Shown here piece by piece: positions 9,755 through 21,965 of a DNA stretch of 64,000 nucleotides. Every line of letters begins with the position of its first letter. Within the stretch, counting starts at the first letter, position 1. The notes beneath the pieces are model-generated. The model ran no database searches, was not told the DNA's origin, and was given only the letters and a program-made list of their open reading frames with translations. The stretch spans positions 470,001-534,000 of the forward strand of contig NZ_WPHG01000001.1 of NCBI RefSeq assembly GCF_009742725.1. Direction: 5' to 3'. The DNA is from Nitratireductor arenosus (lineage in GTDB: Bacteria; Pseudomonadota; Alphaproteobacteria; Rhizobiales; Rhizobiaceae). The position numbers and the translations under genes are program-made.

Positions 9755-9783
9755 AAAAACGCCCCTCCCCGATGGGGAGGAGC
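9755..9783 (-). terminator. Rho-independent terminator of clpB
   Basis: Read on the minus strand, a GC-rich stem (CCTCCCC/GGGGAGG, loop ATC, with further outer pairs around one mismatch) is followed by GTTTTTCG. It lies about 50-80 bp after the clpB stop. A second perfect 8-bp hairpin at 9795-9815 (GCCCCGGC/GCCGGGGC) sits between it and the stop and may contribute. Confidence 0.8.
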
Positions 9784-9834
9784 GCTGTTGTCGCGCCCCG
9801 GCACCAGGCCGGGGCCGGATAGGTCGATCGCTAT

Positions 9835-12462
<2,628 letters not shown>

Positions 12463-12555
12463 CTGCGTCTCCGTTTCCTTGCCGGCCCGCCTGCGCGGCC
12501 CCGGATCGGTTGAGGTGACGGGTCCCTTCTCAAGAAGCGAACCCCTTCGCATCCG

Positions 12556-12584
12556 ATATGGGTATGCGGACCACCGCACTCAAG
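12556..12584 (-). promoter_or_regulatory. RpoH (sigma-32) heat-shock promoter of clpB
   Basis: On the minus strand CTTGAG is followed after exactly 17 bases by CCATAT, matching the CTTGAA-N17/18-CC(T)ATNT consensus of alphaproteobacterial RpoH promoters. It lies about 95-120 bp upstream of the clpB ATG. This fits the known heat-shock control of clpB. Confidence 0.78.
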
Positions 12585-12635
12585 CGGCTAACGTGCGGAC
12601 TTCGTGTCAGAAAAACAGTCGAAACCGATGCCCAA

Positions 12636-12663
12636 CGAAAAAAGGCGGCGCGAACGCCGCCTT
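12636..12663 (-). terminator. Rho-independent terminator after the DUF4167 gene
   Basis: On the minus strand a 9-bp perfect stem AAGGCGGCG/CGCCGCCTT closes a TTCG tetraloop and runs into a U-tract of six. It begins about 30 bp after the DUF4167 stop codon and separates this gene from clpB. Confidence 0.9.
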
Positions 12664-12693
12664 CCAACATCACGGAGCCGACGCAGCGCCCGG

Positions 12694-13437
12694 CTATTGC
12701 GCCGCTGCGGGCAGCGGCAGGTCGCCCTGACCGTCTTCGGACGCCGCCTGCGCCTCGTCTTCGGCGCGCGCCTTGACCGGCGCGGCCGCATCGGCGGTTT
12801 CGGCATCGCTCGCGCGTGGGCGGCGCGGCCGACGGGCGCGACGCGGCGCCGCCTCCTCGCCATCCTTGCCGGCTTCCTCGGCCGCGGGCGAACCGTTGGC
12901 GCGACGCGACCGCTTGGGCTTGTCCGCGGCCGTCTTCATCGTTTCCTGCTCGATCGCGACCTCGACCGGCGTGCCCTCGATCACCGGTTGCGGCCCCGAA
13001 CCGTCATCTTTGGCGCCGCCGCGCGGCGACGGGGACCGCTCGTCCTGCTGGCCGTCATGCGTTGCCCTGGACTGGTTGTCGGCCGACGTTTGCGCCGGTG
13101 CATTGTTCTGATTGCCCTGACGCTCATCCGCGTCGTCGTCGTCGAAATCGTCGCGCTGGTCGCGGGGAGCGTTGTTTTGCGCCGACTGGCTTTGAGCGGC
13201 CGCGATGATGCGGTTGTAATGTTCGGCATGCTGCAGATAGTTCTCGGCCATCACCCGGTCGCCGGCGCTTTGCGCGTCCCGCGCCAGCGTCGTGTATTTG
13301 TCGGCAACCTGTTGCGCGGACCCCCTGATTTTCACGTCCGGGCCGTTGCTTTCGTAGGACCGGGTCAAAGGATTGGGGCCTTTGCGGTTGTTGTTGTTGC
13401 GACCGCGCATACGCCTATTCTGCTGTTGTGGCCTCAT
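12694..13437 (-). CDS. DUF4167 domain-containing protein
   Basis: The 247-residue protein has one recognisable domain, DUF4167, at its N-terminus (about 10-75: asparagine-rich RGRNNNNRKG, then LTRSYESNGPDVKIRGSAQQVADKY and AENYLQHAEHYNRI). The rest is low-complexity Asp/Gln/Ala/Arg-rich sequence with basic patches (RRARRPRRPRA) and an acidic tail, suggesting a disordered nucleic-acid-binding region; that is inference. The family is almost confined to Alphaproteobacteria and has no established role. The ATG at 13437 is chosen because the domain starts there and GAGAAG precedes it. A good terminator follows. Confidence 0.9.
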   Translation of the reverse strand: MRPQQQNRRMRGRNNNNRKGPNPLTRSYESNGPDVKIRGSAQQVADKYTTLARDAQSAGDRVMAENYLQHAEHYNRIIAAAQSQSAQNNAPRDQRDDFDDDDADERQGNQNNAPAQTSADNQSRATHDGQQDERSPSPRGGAKDDGSGPQPVIEGTPVEVAIEQETMKTAADKPKRSRRANGSPAAEEAGKDGEEAAPRRARRPRRPRASDAETADAAAPVKARAEDEAQAASEDGQGDLPLPAAAQ

Positions 13438-13743
13438 CCGCTTCTCTTTTTTGCAATCATCGTGAACACAGGGGAACGCGGTTTCGCTCTTTGTCGCGAC
13501 CGCCTTACCATCGAGCATGGGCGAGCTACCGCCGTTCGGCCGCTGGCTGCCAACTCGCTTTCGGTTGCGCTACCTGGCCGAACGATCCCCACACGAAGCG
13601 CTTTCGCGTCACGCGATTGGCAGCTTGTTTCCATTGGAACCGAACCGATACAGCACTGCCTGCTTCGTCTCATCCGGTGGCCGGAAACTAGCGATATTCG
13701 TCACCATTGCCAAGTATTTTTTCGCACGGCACAAAACGGCGTC
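13438..13743. other. 306-bp gene-free leader region upstream of the DUF4167 gene
   Basis: No credible gene was seen on either strand. On the minus strand a possible promoter (TTGGCA, 17 bases, TAGTTT) lies within the first 60 bp after the prmC stop, which would give the DUF4167 mRNA a 5' leader of over 200 bases. No known riboswitch or terminator was recognised in that leader. Confidence 0.4.
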
Positions 13744-14625
13744 CTAAAAGCCAAACACCAGCGCCCGATCGTGGCCGCCCAGATCGCGCGCCACCGATCG
13801 CAGCCGCAGGCCTTGGGCCGCGAACACGGCCGCGACATCGGCTTTTTGCCGGCTGCCAATTTCCACGCCGACAAGCCCCTCGCGATCGAGATGCCCGCCG
13901 GCGCCCGCCGCGATGACGCGATAGGCGTCGAGGCCGTCGGGACCGCCATCAAGCGCAAGATGGGGATCGTGCCCGGCAACTTCCACCGGCAGGGCCCTCA
14001 TCTCCACAGTCGTGATGTAGGGAGGATTGGACACGATTGCATCGAAAACACCGATCACATCCCGATACCAGTCCGAAACAAATGCCGTGAACCGCCCGTC
14101 CAGTCCGAGGCGGCCGGCGTTTTCGGTCGCGGTCTTCACCGCCCCGGCCGACAAATCGACGCCGCTCGCGCGCGCTTGCGGCAGCGCGCTCAGCAGCGCA
14201 AGCGCAACCGCGCCCGTCCCGGTGCCGAGATCGAGGATGGAACATGCCCCTTTGCGCGCGGCGATCCCGGCAAGGTCCGGCAGCATCGCCTCGACCAACG
14301 TTTCGGTATCCGGCCTGGGTTCCAGCGTCTCCGGCGACAGGTCGAGCCGCAGACCGTAGAATTCGCGATAGCCGAGAATGCGGTGGACCGGCATCCCGGC
14401 CAGCCGCCGTCCGACCGCGTCCTCGATACGCCCGACGGTCAGCGCGTCGAGACCCAAAGCGGGATCGCGCAGCGCGTCGATGCGCCGCGTGCCGGAAAAA
14501 TGTTCGACGATCAGCCTGGCGTCGAGCGCCGCCTCGCCAATCCCCGCACCGGCCAGGCGGCGGCGGGTTTCGGCCAGAACCGTGCCAAGATCGGGCGCCG
14601 ACGCCGGGCTATCGTCTTCAGCCAT
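13744..14625 (-). CDS. prmC: Peptide chain release factor N(5)-glutamine methyltransferase
   Basis: The 293-residue SAM-dependent enzyme methylates the Gln of the GGQ motif in release factors RF1 and RF2. It has the N-terminal helical substrate-binding domain ([24 protein letters not shown]), the SAM motif [11 protein letters not shown] (131-141) and the catalytic NPPY at residues 200-203. It overlaps the 3' end of prfA by 8 bp on the same strand, placing enzyme and substrate in one operon. Confidence 0.97.
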   Translation of the reverse strand: MAEDDSPASAPDLGTVLAETRRRLAGAGIGEAALDARLIVEHFSGTRRIDALRDPALGLDALTVGRIEDAVGRRLAGMPVHRILGYREFYGLRLDLSPETLEPRPDTETLVEAMLPDLAGIAARKGACSILDLGTGTGAVALALLSALPQARASGVDLSAGAVKTATENAGRLGLDGRFTAFVSDWYRDVIGVFDAIVSNPPYITTVEMRALPVEVAGHDPHLALDGGPDGLDAYRVIAAGAGGHLDREGLVGVEIGSRQKADVAAVFAAQGLRLRSVARDLGGHDRALVFGF

Positions 14626-15697
14626 CCTGCGACATGTCGGCCAGGAGCGCGGAGTGATGATCGGATATCAGCGCGTCGATGATCTCGTCGAGATCGCCCT
14701 CCATCACCCGGTCGAGCTTGTAGAGCGTCAGGTTGATGCGGTGATCGCTCACCCGGCCCTGCGGAAAATTATAGGTACGGATCCGCTCCGAGCGATCGCC
14801 CGACCCGACCTGCAATCGCCGCGATTCGGAGCGCTCATCGGCCGCCTTTGTCCGCTGGATGTCGAACAGCTTGGCGCGCAGCAACTGCATGGCGCGGGCG
14901 CGGTTCTGGTGTTGTGACTTTTCCGCCTGCATCACCATGATTCCAGTCGGAAGATGCGTTATCCGTACCGCCGAATCGGTGGTGTTGACGTGCTGGCCAC
15001 CGGCTCCGGAGGCACGCATCGTGTCGATACGGATATCCTCGTTGCGAATCTCGACATCGATTTCCTCGGCTTCGGGAAGCACGGCCACGGTGGCCGCCGA
15101 TGTGTGGATGCGACCGCTCGCCTCGGTTTCGGGAACCCGCTGCACACGGTGCACGCCGGATTCGAATTTGAGGCGCGAAAATACCCCCTTGCCCGATACC
15201 GTGGCGATGATTTCCTTGTAGCCGCCGGCATCGCCCTCGCTCGCCGAGACGAGCTCGACGCGCCAGCCGCGACCGGCGGCGTAGCGTTCGTACATGCGAA
15301 ACAGGTCGCCGGCGAAGATCGCCGCCTCGTCGCCACCCGTCCCCGCCCGGATCTCCAGGATCGCGTTCTTGTCGTCGGCATCGTCCTTGGGCAAAAGCAG
15401 GATCTGGATCTCCTGCCGCAACGCCTCGATGCGCTGCTCGATCTCCGGCAGTTCGGCCTCGGCCAGCGCGCGCATCTCCGCATCGGTCGATGTGTCGGCA
15501 AGCATGGTTTCCAGCCCGTCGCGTTCGGCTTCCGCGCCGCGCAGCGCCCGGATCTCGACGGCGAGCTTTTCCAGCTCGGCATATTCAGACGCCAACCGTA
15601 CATAGGCCTCCGGCTCGGGGCCGGCGGCCATCTGCGCCTCGATCATCTCGAAGCGTTTCAAGACCTGATCCATTCTCTCGGACGAAACGAAGTTCAT
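14618..15697 (-). CDS. prfA: Peptide chain release factor 1
   Basis: The 359-residue class I release factor recognises UAA and UAG. The GGQ catalytic motif is at 233-235; the anticodon-like PxT appears as PET at 189-191. The N-terminal helical domain and C-terminal basic region complete the family length. The ptsP stop is 3 bp upstream and prmC overlaps its end by 8 bp, so ptsP-prfA-prmC are probably co-transcribed. Confidence 0.98.
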   Translation of the reverse strand: MNFVSSERMDQVLKRFEMIEAQMAAGPEPEAYVRLASEYAELEKLAVEIRALRGAEAERDGLETMLADTSTDAEMRALAEAELPEIEQRIEALRQEIQILLLPKDDADDKNAILEIRAGTGGDEAAIFAGDLFRMYERYAAGRGWRVELVSASEGDAGGYKEIIATVSGKGVFSRLKFESGVHRVQRVPETEASGRIHTSAATVAVLPEAEEIDVEIRNEDIRIDTMRASGAGGQHVNTTDSAVRITHLPTGIMVMQAEKSQHQNRARAMQLLRAKLFDIQRTKAADERSESRRLQVGSGDRSERIRTYNFPQGRVSDHRINLTLYKLDRVMEGDLDEIIDALISDHHSALLADMSQDG

Positions 15698-15700
15698 TGG

Positions 15701-17977
15701 TCAGGTCTCGCAGGAAATGTCGAATTCGTCGGCGAAGGCGCGAAGCCGGGCCGGCACGTCCATGTCAACGGCGCTCTCCTTGAGCAGTTGGATCATCAGC
15801 CCTTCGAGTTCACCGACCGGCAGGTCGGCCAGCATCGCCTTCACCGGTCCGATCGCGGCCGGCGACATCGAAATCGCCCGAAAGCCGAGCCCCACCAGCG
15901 CCATCGCCGAAATCGGCCGACTGGCCAGTTCGCCGCACAGTGTCACCGACTTGCCCGCGTCCCGCCCAGCGTCGAGCACCGATTTCAGGACCCGCAGGAA
16001 CGGCACTGAAAGCGGGTCGAAACGCCCCGCCAACAGGCCGTTGCCACGGTCGGTCGCGGTCATGAACTGGAACAAATCGTTGGAGCCGATCGACACGAAA
16101 TCGACCGCGCGCATCAATTCGGGAAGCTGGAACAGAAGCGACGGCACCTCGATCATGGCGCCGAGCTTCAGGCTTGTCGGCAGCGCGTAGCCGAACCGCG
16201 CCAACTGCCGCACCTCGCGCTCGATCAGGCCGCGCGCCTTGGTGATCTCGCCGATCTCCGTCACCATCGGCAGCATCACCCGCAACTCGCGGCCCGCAGC
16301 CGCCTTGAGCAGCGCCCGGAACTGGGTGCGCAGCAATCCCGGGCGGTCGAGCGTCAGCCGGATCGCCCGCCAGCCCAGCGCGGGGTTCTCCTCCTTCTCC
16401 GCACCGCGGAAATAGGGCAGCACCTTGTCGCCGCCGATATCGATGGTGCGGAAGGTCACCGGCTTCGGTCCGGCCGCCTCGATCACCTCGCGATAAAGCT
16501 TTTCCTGCTCCTGGGCGCGGGGAAAGGTCGCCGCCACCATGAACTGCAGTTCGGAACGGAAAAGCCCGATCCCCGCCGCGCCCGCTTCGGCGAGCTGCGG
16601 CAGATCGACCGCGAGGCCGGCATTCATCATCAATTCGACCGCGATCCCGTCCTTCGACACGGACGGCCGGTCGCGCAATTCGCGATAAAGCTGCTGCTTC
16701 TTGGCTCGGAAACGAACCTTTTCGGCATAGGCTGCTTCGACATCGGATTGCGGCCTGAGATGAACCTTGCCGTCGTCACCGTCGACGATCAGCGCGTCGC
16801 CGTTCTCGGCCATCGACACCGCGCCCTTGGCCTGGCCGACGACCGGGATGCCCATCGCCTTGCCGACGATCACCACATGGCTCGTCACCGCGCCTTCCTC
16901 GAGCACCAGCCCGCGCAGCTTGCCGCGCGGATAGTCAAGCAGTTCGGCCGCGCCCATCGAGCGGGCGACGATGATGGCGTCCTTGGGCAGCGAGGCGGCA
17001 ATCTCCTCGGGACCGCGCCCCATGAGCTGGCGCAGCAGCCGGTAGGCGAGGTCATCGAAATCGTTCATCCGCTCGCGCAGATAAGGGTCGGTCATGTGCA
17101 GCATGCGCGCGCGCATATCCGACTGAACCTTCTCCACCGCCGCTTCCGCCGTCAGGCCGTTGCGGATGGCCTCCTCAAGCCGGCGCACCCAGCCGCGATC
17201 ATGCGCGAACATACGGTAGGCTTCCAGCACCGCGCGGTGCTCGCCCTCGAAAGCAACCTCGCGGCGCGACAGCATGTCGTCGATCGAAAGCCGCAGCGAC
17301 CCGAGCGCGGTTTCAAGCCGCTTCAGCTCCAGGTCGACATCTTCGTTGAACAATTCCGTGACGACGATGCGCGGCTCGTGCAGCACGACATGGCCGAGCC
17401 CGACGCCCTCATTGAAGCCTGCCCCGGTCAGACTGACGGGCCGGCTCAGGTCGAGCTCCATGCCCGGCCGGGTCAGCCGACGCAAATCACCGGTTGCGAT
17501 CATTTCGGCAATCACCATCGCCGTGGTTTCGAGCGCCTCGGCCTCGTCATCGCCATATTGCCGGTTGGTCTTGTTCTGGACGACGAGCACGCCCAGTGTG
17601 CGGCCAGCCCGCAGCACCGGCACGCCGAGGAAGGAATTGTAGATCTCCTCGCCGGTTTCCGGCAGGTAGGTGAAGGCGGGATGGTTGCGCGCATCGGACA
17701 GATTGAGCGGACGCGCGCTCGCCGCGATCGTGCCGACGAGGCCCTGACCGAGGCGCAGTTGCGCCAAATGGACCGAACCGGGATTGAGGCCTTCCGTGGC
17801 GTAGAGTTCCAGCACCGCGTCGGCGCGCAGCACGTAAAGCGAGCACACCTCGGCGACCATGTTGGCGGCGATCTCGCGCACGATCCGGTCGAGCCGCTCC
17901 TGCGGCTCCACGGCTTCGGCCATGAGCTCGCGCAGTCGCTTCAGCAATATCCGCGGGCTGCCGGCGATTTCGCGCAT
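15701..17977 (-). CDS. ptsP: Phosphoenolpyruvate-protein phosphotransferase PtsP (nitrogen PTS enzyme I)
   Basis: The 758-residue enzyme passes phosphate from PEP to NPr in the nitrogen-related PTS. It has an N-terminal GAF domain (about 10-150), then the enzyme I N-terminal region, the phosphohistidine swivelling domain (EEGAVTSHVVIVGKAMGIPVV) and the PEP-binding TIM barrel (GIGLFRSELQFM, IGSNDLFQF, LCGELAS). The ATG at 17977 is selected because GGAGAG lies about 6 bases upstream and the GAF domain begins there. It lies between lysC and prfA in the usual Rhizobiales arrangement. Confidence 0.97.
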   Translation of the reverse strand: MREIAGSPRILLKRLRELMAEAVEPQERLDRIVREIAANMVAEVCSLYVLRADAVLELYATEGLNPGSVHLAQLRLGQGLVGTIAASARPLNLSDARNHPAFTYLPETGEEIYNSFLGVPVLRAGRTLGVLVVQNKTNRQYGDDEAEALETTAMVIAEMIATGDLRRLTRPGMELDLSRPVSLTGAGFNEGVGLGHVVLHEPRIVVTELFNEDVDLELKRLETALGSLRLSIDDMLSRREVAFEGEHRAVLEAYRMFAHDRGWVRRLEEAIRNGLTAEAAVEKVQSDMRARMLHMTDPYLRERMNDFDDLAYRLLRQLMGRGPEEIAASLPKDAIIVARSMGAAELLDYPRGKLRGLVLEEGAVTSHVVIVGKAMGIPVVGQAKGAVSMAENGDALIVDGDDGKVHLRPQSDVEAAYAEKVRFRAKKQQLYRELRDRPSVSKDGIAVELMMNAGLAVDLPQLAEAGAAGIGLFRSELQFMVAATFPRAQEQEKLYREVIEAAGPKPVTFRTIDIGGDKVLPYFRGAEKEENPALGWRAIRLTLDRPGLLRTQFRALLKAAAGRELRVMLPMVTEIGEITKARGLIEREVRQLARFGYALPTSLKLGAMIEVPSLLFQLPELMRAVDFVSIGSNDLFQFMTATDRGNGLLAGRFDPLSVPFLRVLKSVLDAGRDAGKSVTLCGELASRPISAMALVGLGFRAISMSPAAIGPVKAMLADLPVGELEGLMIQLLKESAVDMDVPARLRAFADEFDISCET

Positions 17978-18052
17978 CGGCGTCTCTCCAACGACCGTTT
18001 CTCCGCCGGGCGGGCATCGCCACGGCGGCCGGGTCGCGCTCAAATCATTGGT

Positions 18053-19306
18053 CTACTGCTTATCCAGCCCGTAGACGGAATGCAAAGTACGCACGGCGAG
18101 TTCGGCATAGGGACCGTCGATCAGGATCGATATCTTGATCTCCGAGGTCGTGATCGCGCGAATATTGATCCCCTTTTCCGACAGCGCCTTGAAGGCCGTG
18201 GCGGCAACGCCGGCATGGCTGCGCATGCCGATGCCGATCACCGACACCTTGACCATGCCGGCCTCGTGCTGAACCGCGTCGAAGCCGATCGTCTCGCGCA
18301 CCTTGTTCAGCACCGCCAGCGCCTTGTCGACGTCGCTCGACGGTACGGTAAACGTCATGTCGGTGCGCGAACCGTCCTCGGAGATATTCTGGACGATCAT
18401 GTCGACATTGATGCTGGCCTCGGCGAGCGGACCGAATATCCCGGCGGCGACGCCGGGCCGGTCGGCGACCCGCCGCAGCGAAATCTGGGCCTCGTCCTTG
18501 GCATAGGCGATGCCGGTGACGACCTGCTGTTCCACGATTTCATCCTCTTCGCAAATGAGCGTGCCGGGCGGATTGTCGAAATCCCCCATGCCGGGCGCGT
18601 CCGGATCGGCGAACGACGACCTGACGAATGTTCTAACCTTGTGCACCATGGCGAGTTCCACCGAGCGCACCTGCAGCACCTTCGCGCCAAGCGAGGCCAT
18701 TTCCAGCATTTCCTCGAACGAGATGCGCGCCAATCGGCGCGCCTTGGGTTCCACGCGCGGATCGGTGGTGTAGACGCCGTCGACGTCAGTGTAGATGTCG
18801 CACCGGTCGGCGCCCACCGCCGCGGCGATCGCAACCGCCGACGTGTCGGAGCCGCCGCGTCCGAGCGTGGCGATCCGGTTGTCGGGTCCGATGCCCTGGA
18901 AGCCGGCGATCACGGCCACCTGGCCCTCGCCGAAGCGCTTGATCAGGAACGAGCCGTCGATCTCGGTGATGCGGGCCGCGCCATGGGCGTTGTCGGTGCG
19001 GATCGGAATCTGCCAGCCGAGCCAGGAGCGCGCATGCACGCCCATCGCCTGCAGCGTGATCGCCAGCAATCCGGCCGTCACCTGCTCGCCGGACGCCACC
19101 ACCGCATCATATTCGCGCGCGTCGTGCAGCGGCGAGGCCTCGCGCGTCCAGGCGACGAGTTCATTGGTCTTGCCGGCCATGGCCGACACCACCACCGCGA
19201 CCTCGTGCCCGGCATCGACCTCGCGTTTGACATGGCGGGCAACGATGCGGATGCGATCGATGTCGGCGACGGACGTCCCGCCGAATTTCATCACGATACG
19301 CGCCAT
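18053..19306 (-). CDS. lysC: Aspartate kinase
   Basis: The 417-residue enzyme phosphorylates aspartate, the first step to lysine, threonine and methionine. The kinase domain opens with KFGGTSV, and two ACT domains follow (about 265-410; GVAAGIFGPLAEASINVD and MRSHAGVAATAF), which bind the feedback amino acids. The start at 19306 (MARIVMKFGGTSV) matches the family; the frame runs open upstream but without homologous sequence. It is divergent from ubiG, with a 246-bp region between them that carries both promoters. Confidence 0.97.
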   Translation of the reverse strand: MARIVMKFGGTSVADIDRIRIVARHVKREVDAGHEVAVVVSAMAGKTNELVAWTREASPLHDAREYDAVVASGEQVTAGLLAITLQAMGVHARSWLGWQIPIRTDNAHGAARITEIDGSFLIKRFGEGQVAVIAGFQGIGPDNRIATLGRGGSDTSAVAIAAAVGADRCDIYTDVDGVYTTDPRVEPKARRLARISFEEMLEMASLGAKVLQVRSVELAMVHKVRTFVRSSFADPDAPGMGDFDNPPGTLICEEDEIVEQQVVTGIAYAKDEAQISLRRVADRPGVAAGIFGPLAEASINVDMIVQNISEDGSRTDMTFTVPSSDVDKALAVLNKVRETIGFDAVQHEAGMVKVSVIGIGMRSHAGVAATAFKALSEKGINIRAITTSEIKISILIDGPYAELAVRTLHSVYGLDKQ

Positions 19307-19552
19307 GAAACCGTCGAACCCTGTAGCGGAATGCGCCCGGCTGCCTGCGGGCGGATTTGAAAGGAACGCGCGTCCGTAGAACGGGGCGCGATGCGCGGTT
19401 TCCATAATGCAAAGGGGGTGGGTCCGCAAGCCAACGCCGCGCCATGCCTTCGCGCCGGCAACCGGACTCGTCTTGTCGCTGTGACAATTTTGGCGTCTTG
19501 ACTTTGGCCGCCTCGGACCCGACTTGATGTCCGGCGTAGAGGAGACCGCCGG

Positions 19553-20308
19553 ATGCCCGAGACGCAACCAACGACGATCGACACCGACGAGGTCGCACGC
19601 TTTTCCGCCCTGGCCGCGGAATGGTGGGATCCGAAGGGCAAGTTCCGCCCGCTGCACAAGTTCAACCCGGTTCGCCTGGCTTATATCCGCGACCAGATCG
19701 CGGTCCGTTTCGGGCGCGATCCGCGCTCGTCGCGGCCGTTCCAGGGCCTGCGCATCCTCGATATCGGCTGCGGCGGCGGCTTGCTGTGCGAGCCGATGGT
19801 GCGGCTCGGCGCCGAAGTGGTGGGTGCCGACGCCTCCGAAACCAATATCGAGGTCGCCAAGCTGCATGCCGCGGAAGGCAATCTGAAGATCGATTACCGC
19901 GCGACCACCGCCGAGGCGCTCGCCGAGGCGGGCGAGGAATTCGACGTCGTCCTCAACATGGAGGTGGTCGAGCATGTTTCGGACATGAACCTGTTCCTCG
20001 CCAAATGCAGCCAGATGGTCAAACCCGACGGGATCATGGTGGTCGCCACCATCAACCGCACGCTCAAGGCGCTCGGCCTGGCGATCTTCGGCGCGGAGTA
20101 TGTGTTGCGCTGGCTGCCGCGCGGCACGCACCAGTTCAACAAGCTGGTGCGGCCCGCCGAGCTGGAAGCCGCGTTGAACGCGGCCGGCATGAACGTTATC
20201 GACCGCACCGGCGTCGTCTACAATCCGCTCGGCGACCGCTGGCAGCGCTCGCGCGACATGGACGTCAACTACATGGTTCTAGCCGAAAAGAAGCCTGCGG
20301 ACGACTGA
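19553..20308 (+). CDS. ubiG: Ubiquinone biosynthesis O-methyltransferase UbiG
   Basis: The 251-residue SAM-dependent enzyme carries out both O-methylations of ubiquinone synthesis. Typical features are the N-terminal [25 protein letters not shown] region, SAM motif [14 protein letters not shown] (about 64-76) and the membrane-interaction segment [24 protein letters not shown]. An AGAGGAG site precedes the ATG by about 8 bases. It is the only plus-strand gene in this part and diverges from lysC. Confidence 0.97.
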   Translation: MPETQPTTIDTDEVARFSALAAEWWDPKGKFRPLHKFNPVRLAYIRDQIAVRFGRDPRSSRPFQGLRILDIGCGGGLLCEPMVRLGAEVVGADASETNIEVAKLHAAEGNLKIDYRATTAEALAEAGEEFDVVLNMEVVEHVSDMNLFLAKCSQMVKPDGIMVVATINRTLKALGLAIFGAEYVLRWLPRGTHQFNKLVRPAELEAALNAAGMNVIDRTGVVYNPLGDRWQRSRDMDVNYMVLAEKKPADD

Positions 20309-20318
20309 GACAGGACAT

Positions 20319-20349
20319 ACCGCATCTCGACCGCCCCGCTCGATGCGGT
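20319..20349. terminator. Inverted repeat between convergent ubiG and DUF1178 genes
   Basis: An 8-bp perfect inverted repeat (ACCGCATC/GATGCGGT) with a 15-base loop lies just after the ubiG stop and before the DUF1178 stop. There is no U-tract, so its role as a shared terminator is plausible but unproven. Confidence 0.38.
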
Positions 20350-20378
20350 GCGCGGCAACGATCCGACGGCGGTCCCGC

Positions 20379-20804
20379 TCAGTTCTTGTCGTCGGGAAAA
20401 TCCGGAATCGGGATGAACTCGACCCCGTCCTCGACAAGCCCCTTGGCCTCCTCCGCCGTCGCCTCGCCATAGATGCCACGGGCTTCGGTTTCGCCGAAAT
20501 GGATCTTGCGCGCTTCCTCGGCGAATTTGTCGCCGACATAGTCGGCGTTCTCGCGCATCTTGTGCGCCAGTTCCTTCAGCTTGGCCATTGCCTTCTTCTG
20601 CTCGGCATTGGCCGCCAGCGCCAGCTTCTCCTTGCGGCGGCCCGTCGACACGGCCGGCGCCATCAGGGTCTTTTCGACCTTGGTCGACCCGCACTGCGGA
20701 CAGGCCACGAGATGTCGCGCGGCCTGGGCGTCGTAATCGTCATTGCCGCGAAACCAGGCCTCGAAGTCGTGGCCTGTATCGCAATGAAGCGAAAACCGGA
20801 TCAA
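20379..20804 (-). CDS. DUF1178 family protein
   Basis: The 141-residue protein opens with the DUF1178 signature MIRFSLHCDTGHDFEAWF and has a CPQC pair near residue 35, a possible zinc site, followed by VEKTLMAPAV. The C-terminal half is helical and charged. Family function is unknown. It overlaps the amidase start by 4 bp (ATGA), so it is translationally coupled to grxC-amidase-DUF1178, an arrangement often seen in Alphaproteobacteria. Confidence 0.92.
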   Translation of the reverse strand: MIRFSLHCDTGHDFEAWFRGNDDYDAQAARHLVACPQCGSTKVEKTLMAPAVSTGRRKEKLALAANAEQKKAMAKLKELAHKMRENADYVGDKFAEEARKIHFGETEARGIYGEATAEEAKGLVEDGVEFIPIPDFPDDKN

Positions 20805-21667
20805 GACGCCGCTCTCCGCACCGAAGCGTCGTCGTCAGCGACCACGTCGACACCGAACTCGCGCGCGTTCTGCAGGTTGGGGATTTTCGCGCGCGCGGCG
20901 GCGCTGGCGCGCGGGTCGATCTCGGCAAGGGCGATGCCCGGCTCGTCGCCGGCGATCTCGGCCACCACCGCGCCCCAGGGATCGACAATCACCGAATGGC
21001 CGAAAGTCTCCCTGCCGTCCTCGTGGAGCCCGCCCTGCGCCGCCGCGACCAACCAGGCGCCGTTCTCGATCGCCCGTGCCCGTGTCAGCACATGCCAGTG
21101 GGCCTCGCCGGTCTGGCGGGTGAAAGCCGCCGGCGCGCTCAACACCGCCGCGCCCGCCAGCGCCTCGGCACGGAAAAGATGCGGGAAGCGCAAATCGTAA
21201 CAGATCGCCAGCCCGAACGGGACGCCGGCAAGCGTTGCCACGACCGCGTGCTCGCCCGGCTGGTACGTCGCCGATTCGCGCCAGCTCTCGCCATTATCGA
21301 GGTCGACGTCGAACATGTGGATCTTGTCATAGGTCGCAACCAACGCGCCGGTCCTGTCGAACACGAACGCCCGGTTGGCCACCTTGCCGCCCGGCAGCGC
21401 GATCGCGGTCGATCCGAGATGGACGGCAATTTGGAGTTCGGCGGCAAGCCGCCGGGCGGCGGCGACCAGAAGGTCGCCGGCCTCGTCCTTGACGATCCGC
21501 CGCAACGTTTCCCTGTCACGCACCAGCGCGCCGGTCATTTCCGGAGATTGCACATAAGTAGCGCCCCGACCGGCGGCATCGCGGACCAGTGCCTCGAAAT
21601 CGGCGGCGTTGCGCGCCGGGTCCATGCCCGATCGCATCTGCAGCGCGGCGGCTTTAAAAATGCTCAT
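20801..21667 (-). CDS. Carbon-nitrogen hydrolase, Nit1/omega-amidase type
   Basis: The 288-residue nitrilase-superfamily amidase has the catalytic Glu in SPEMTG, Lys in YDKIHMFDVDL and Cys in GLAICYDLRFP, so the triad is complete. The IHMFDVD motif is typical of the Nit1/Nit2 branch, which repairs deaminated glutathione or hydrolyses alpha-keto acid amides. The neighbouring glutaredoxin gene fits a link to glutathione metabolism, although this is only context. The gap to grxC is 9 bp. Confidence 0.93.
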   Translation of the reverse strand: MSIFKAAALQMRSGMDPARNAADFEALVRDAAGRGATYVQSPEMTGALVRDRETLRRIVKDEAGDLLVAAARRLAAELQIAVHLGSTAIALPGGKVANRAFVFDRTGALVATYDKIHMFDVDLDNGESWRESATYQPGEHAVVATLAGVPFGLAICYDLRFPHLFRAEALAGAAVLSAPAAFTRQTGEAHWHVLTRARAIENGAWLVAAAQGGLHEDGRETFGHSVIVDPWGAVVAEIAGDEPGIALAEIDPRASAAARAKIPNLQNAREFGVDVVADDDASVRRAAS

Positions 21668-21676
21668 CGCTGCCCC

Positions 21677-21943
21677 TCAGACGAACGAACCATTGGCGAG
21701 GAGCATGTCGAGCTTGCCGCCCTCTTCGAGCGCGAAAAGCTCGTCGCAGCCGCCGACATGGACGTCACCGACGAAGATTTGCGGAAAGGTCGCGCGGCCT
21801 GAACGCGTCATCATTTCACTGCGCAATTCCGGCGAGAAGCTCGCATCGTGCTCGACATAGCCAACGCCCTTCCTGTCGAGAAGCCGCTTCGCCGCCGTAC
21901 AGTAGCCGCACATCGCGCGGGTATAGATCGTCACATCAACCAT
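21677..21943 (-). CDS. grxC: Glutaredoxin 3
   Basis: The 88-residue thioredoxin-fold protein reduces disulfides with glutathione. The dithiol site is CGYC (12-15), with Gly where the Escherichia coli protein has Pro; the cis-Pro FPQIFVG and the GGCDEL glutathione-binding segment are intact. The ATG at 21943 gives the standard length; the frame is open further upstream into comF without homology. It heads the short operon with the amidase and DUF1178 genes. Confidence 0.96.
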   Translation of the reverse strand: MVDVTIYTRAMCGYCTAAKRLLDRKGVGYVEHDASFSPELRSEMMTRSGRATFPQIFVGDVHVGGCDELFALEEGGKLDMLLANGSFV

Positions 21944-21965
21944 GATCGCTTCCGGTTTCCGCCCC

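Noticed and set aside
16748-19360. Very long plus-strand reading frame of about 870 codons opposite ptsP and lysC
   Set aside because: It is antisense to two clear essential enzymes, has no recognisable domain and an Arg/His/Gly-rich composition typical of shadow frames in high-GC DNA.
19307-19552. Lysine or other riboswitch between lysC and ubiG
   Set aside because: No aptamer pattern or terminator was found in the 246-bp divergent region; only weak promoter-like hexamers are visible.
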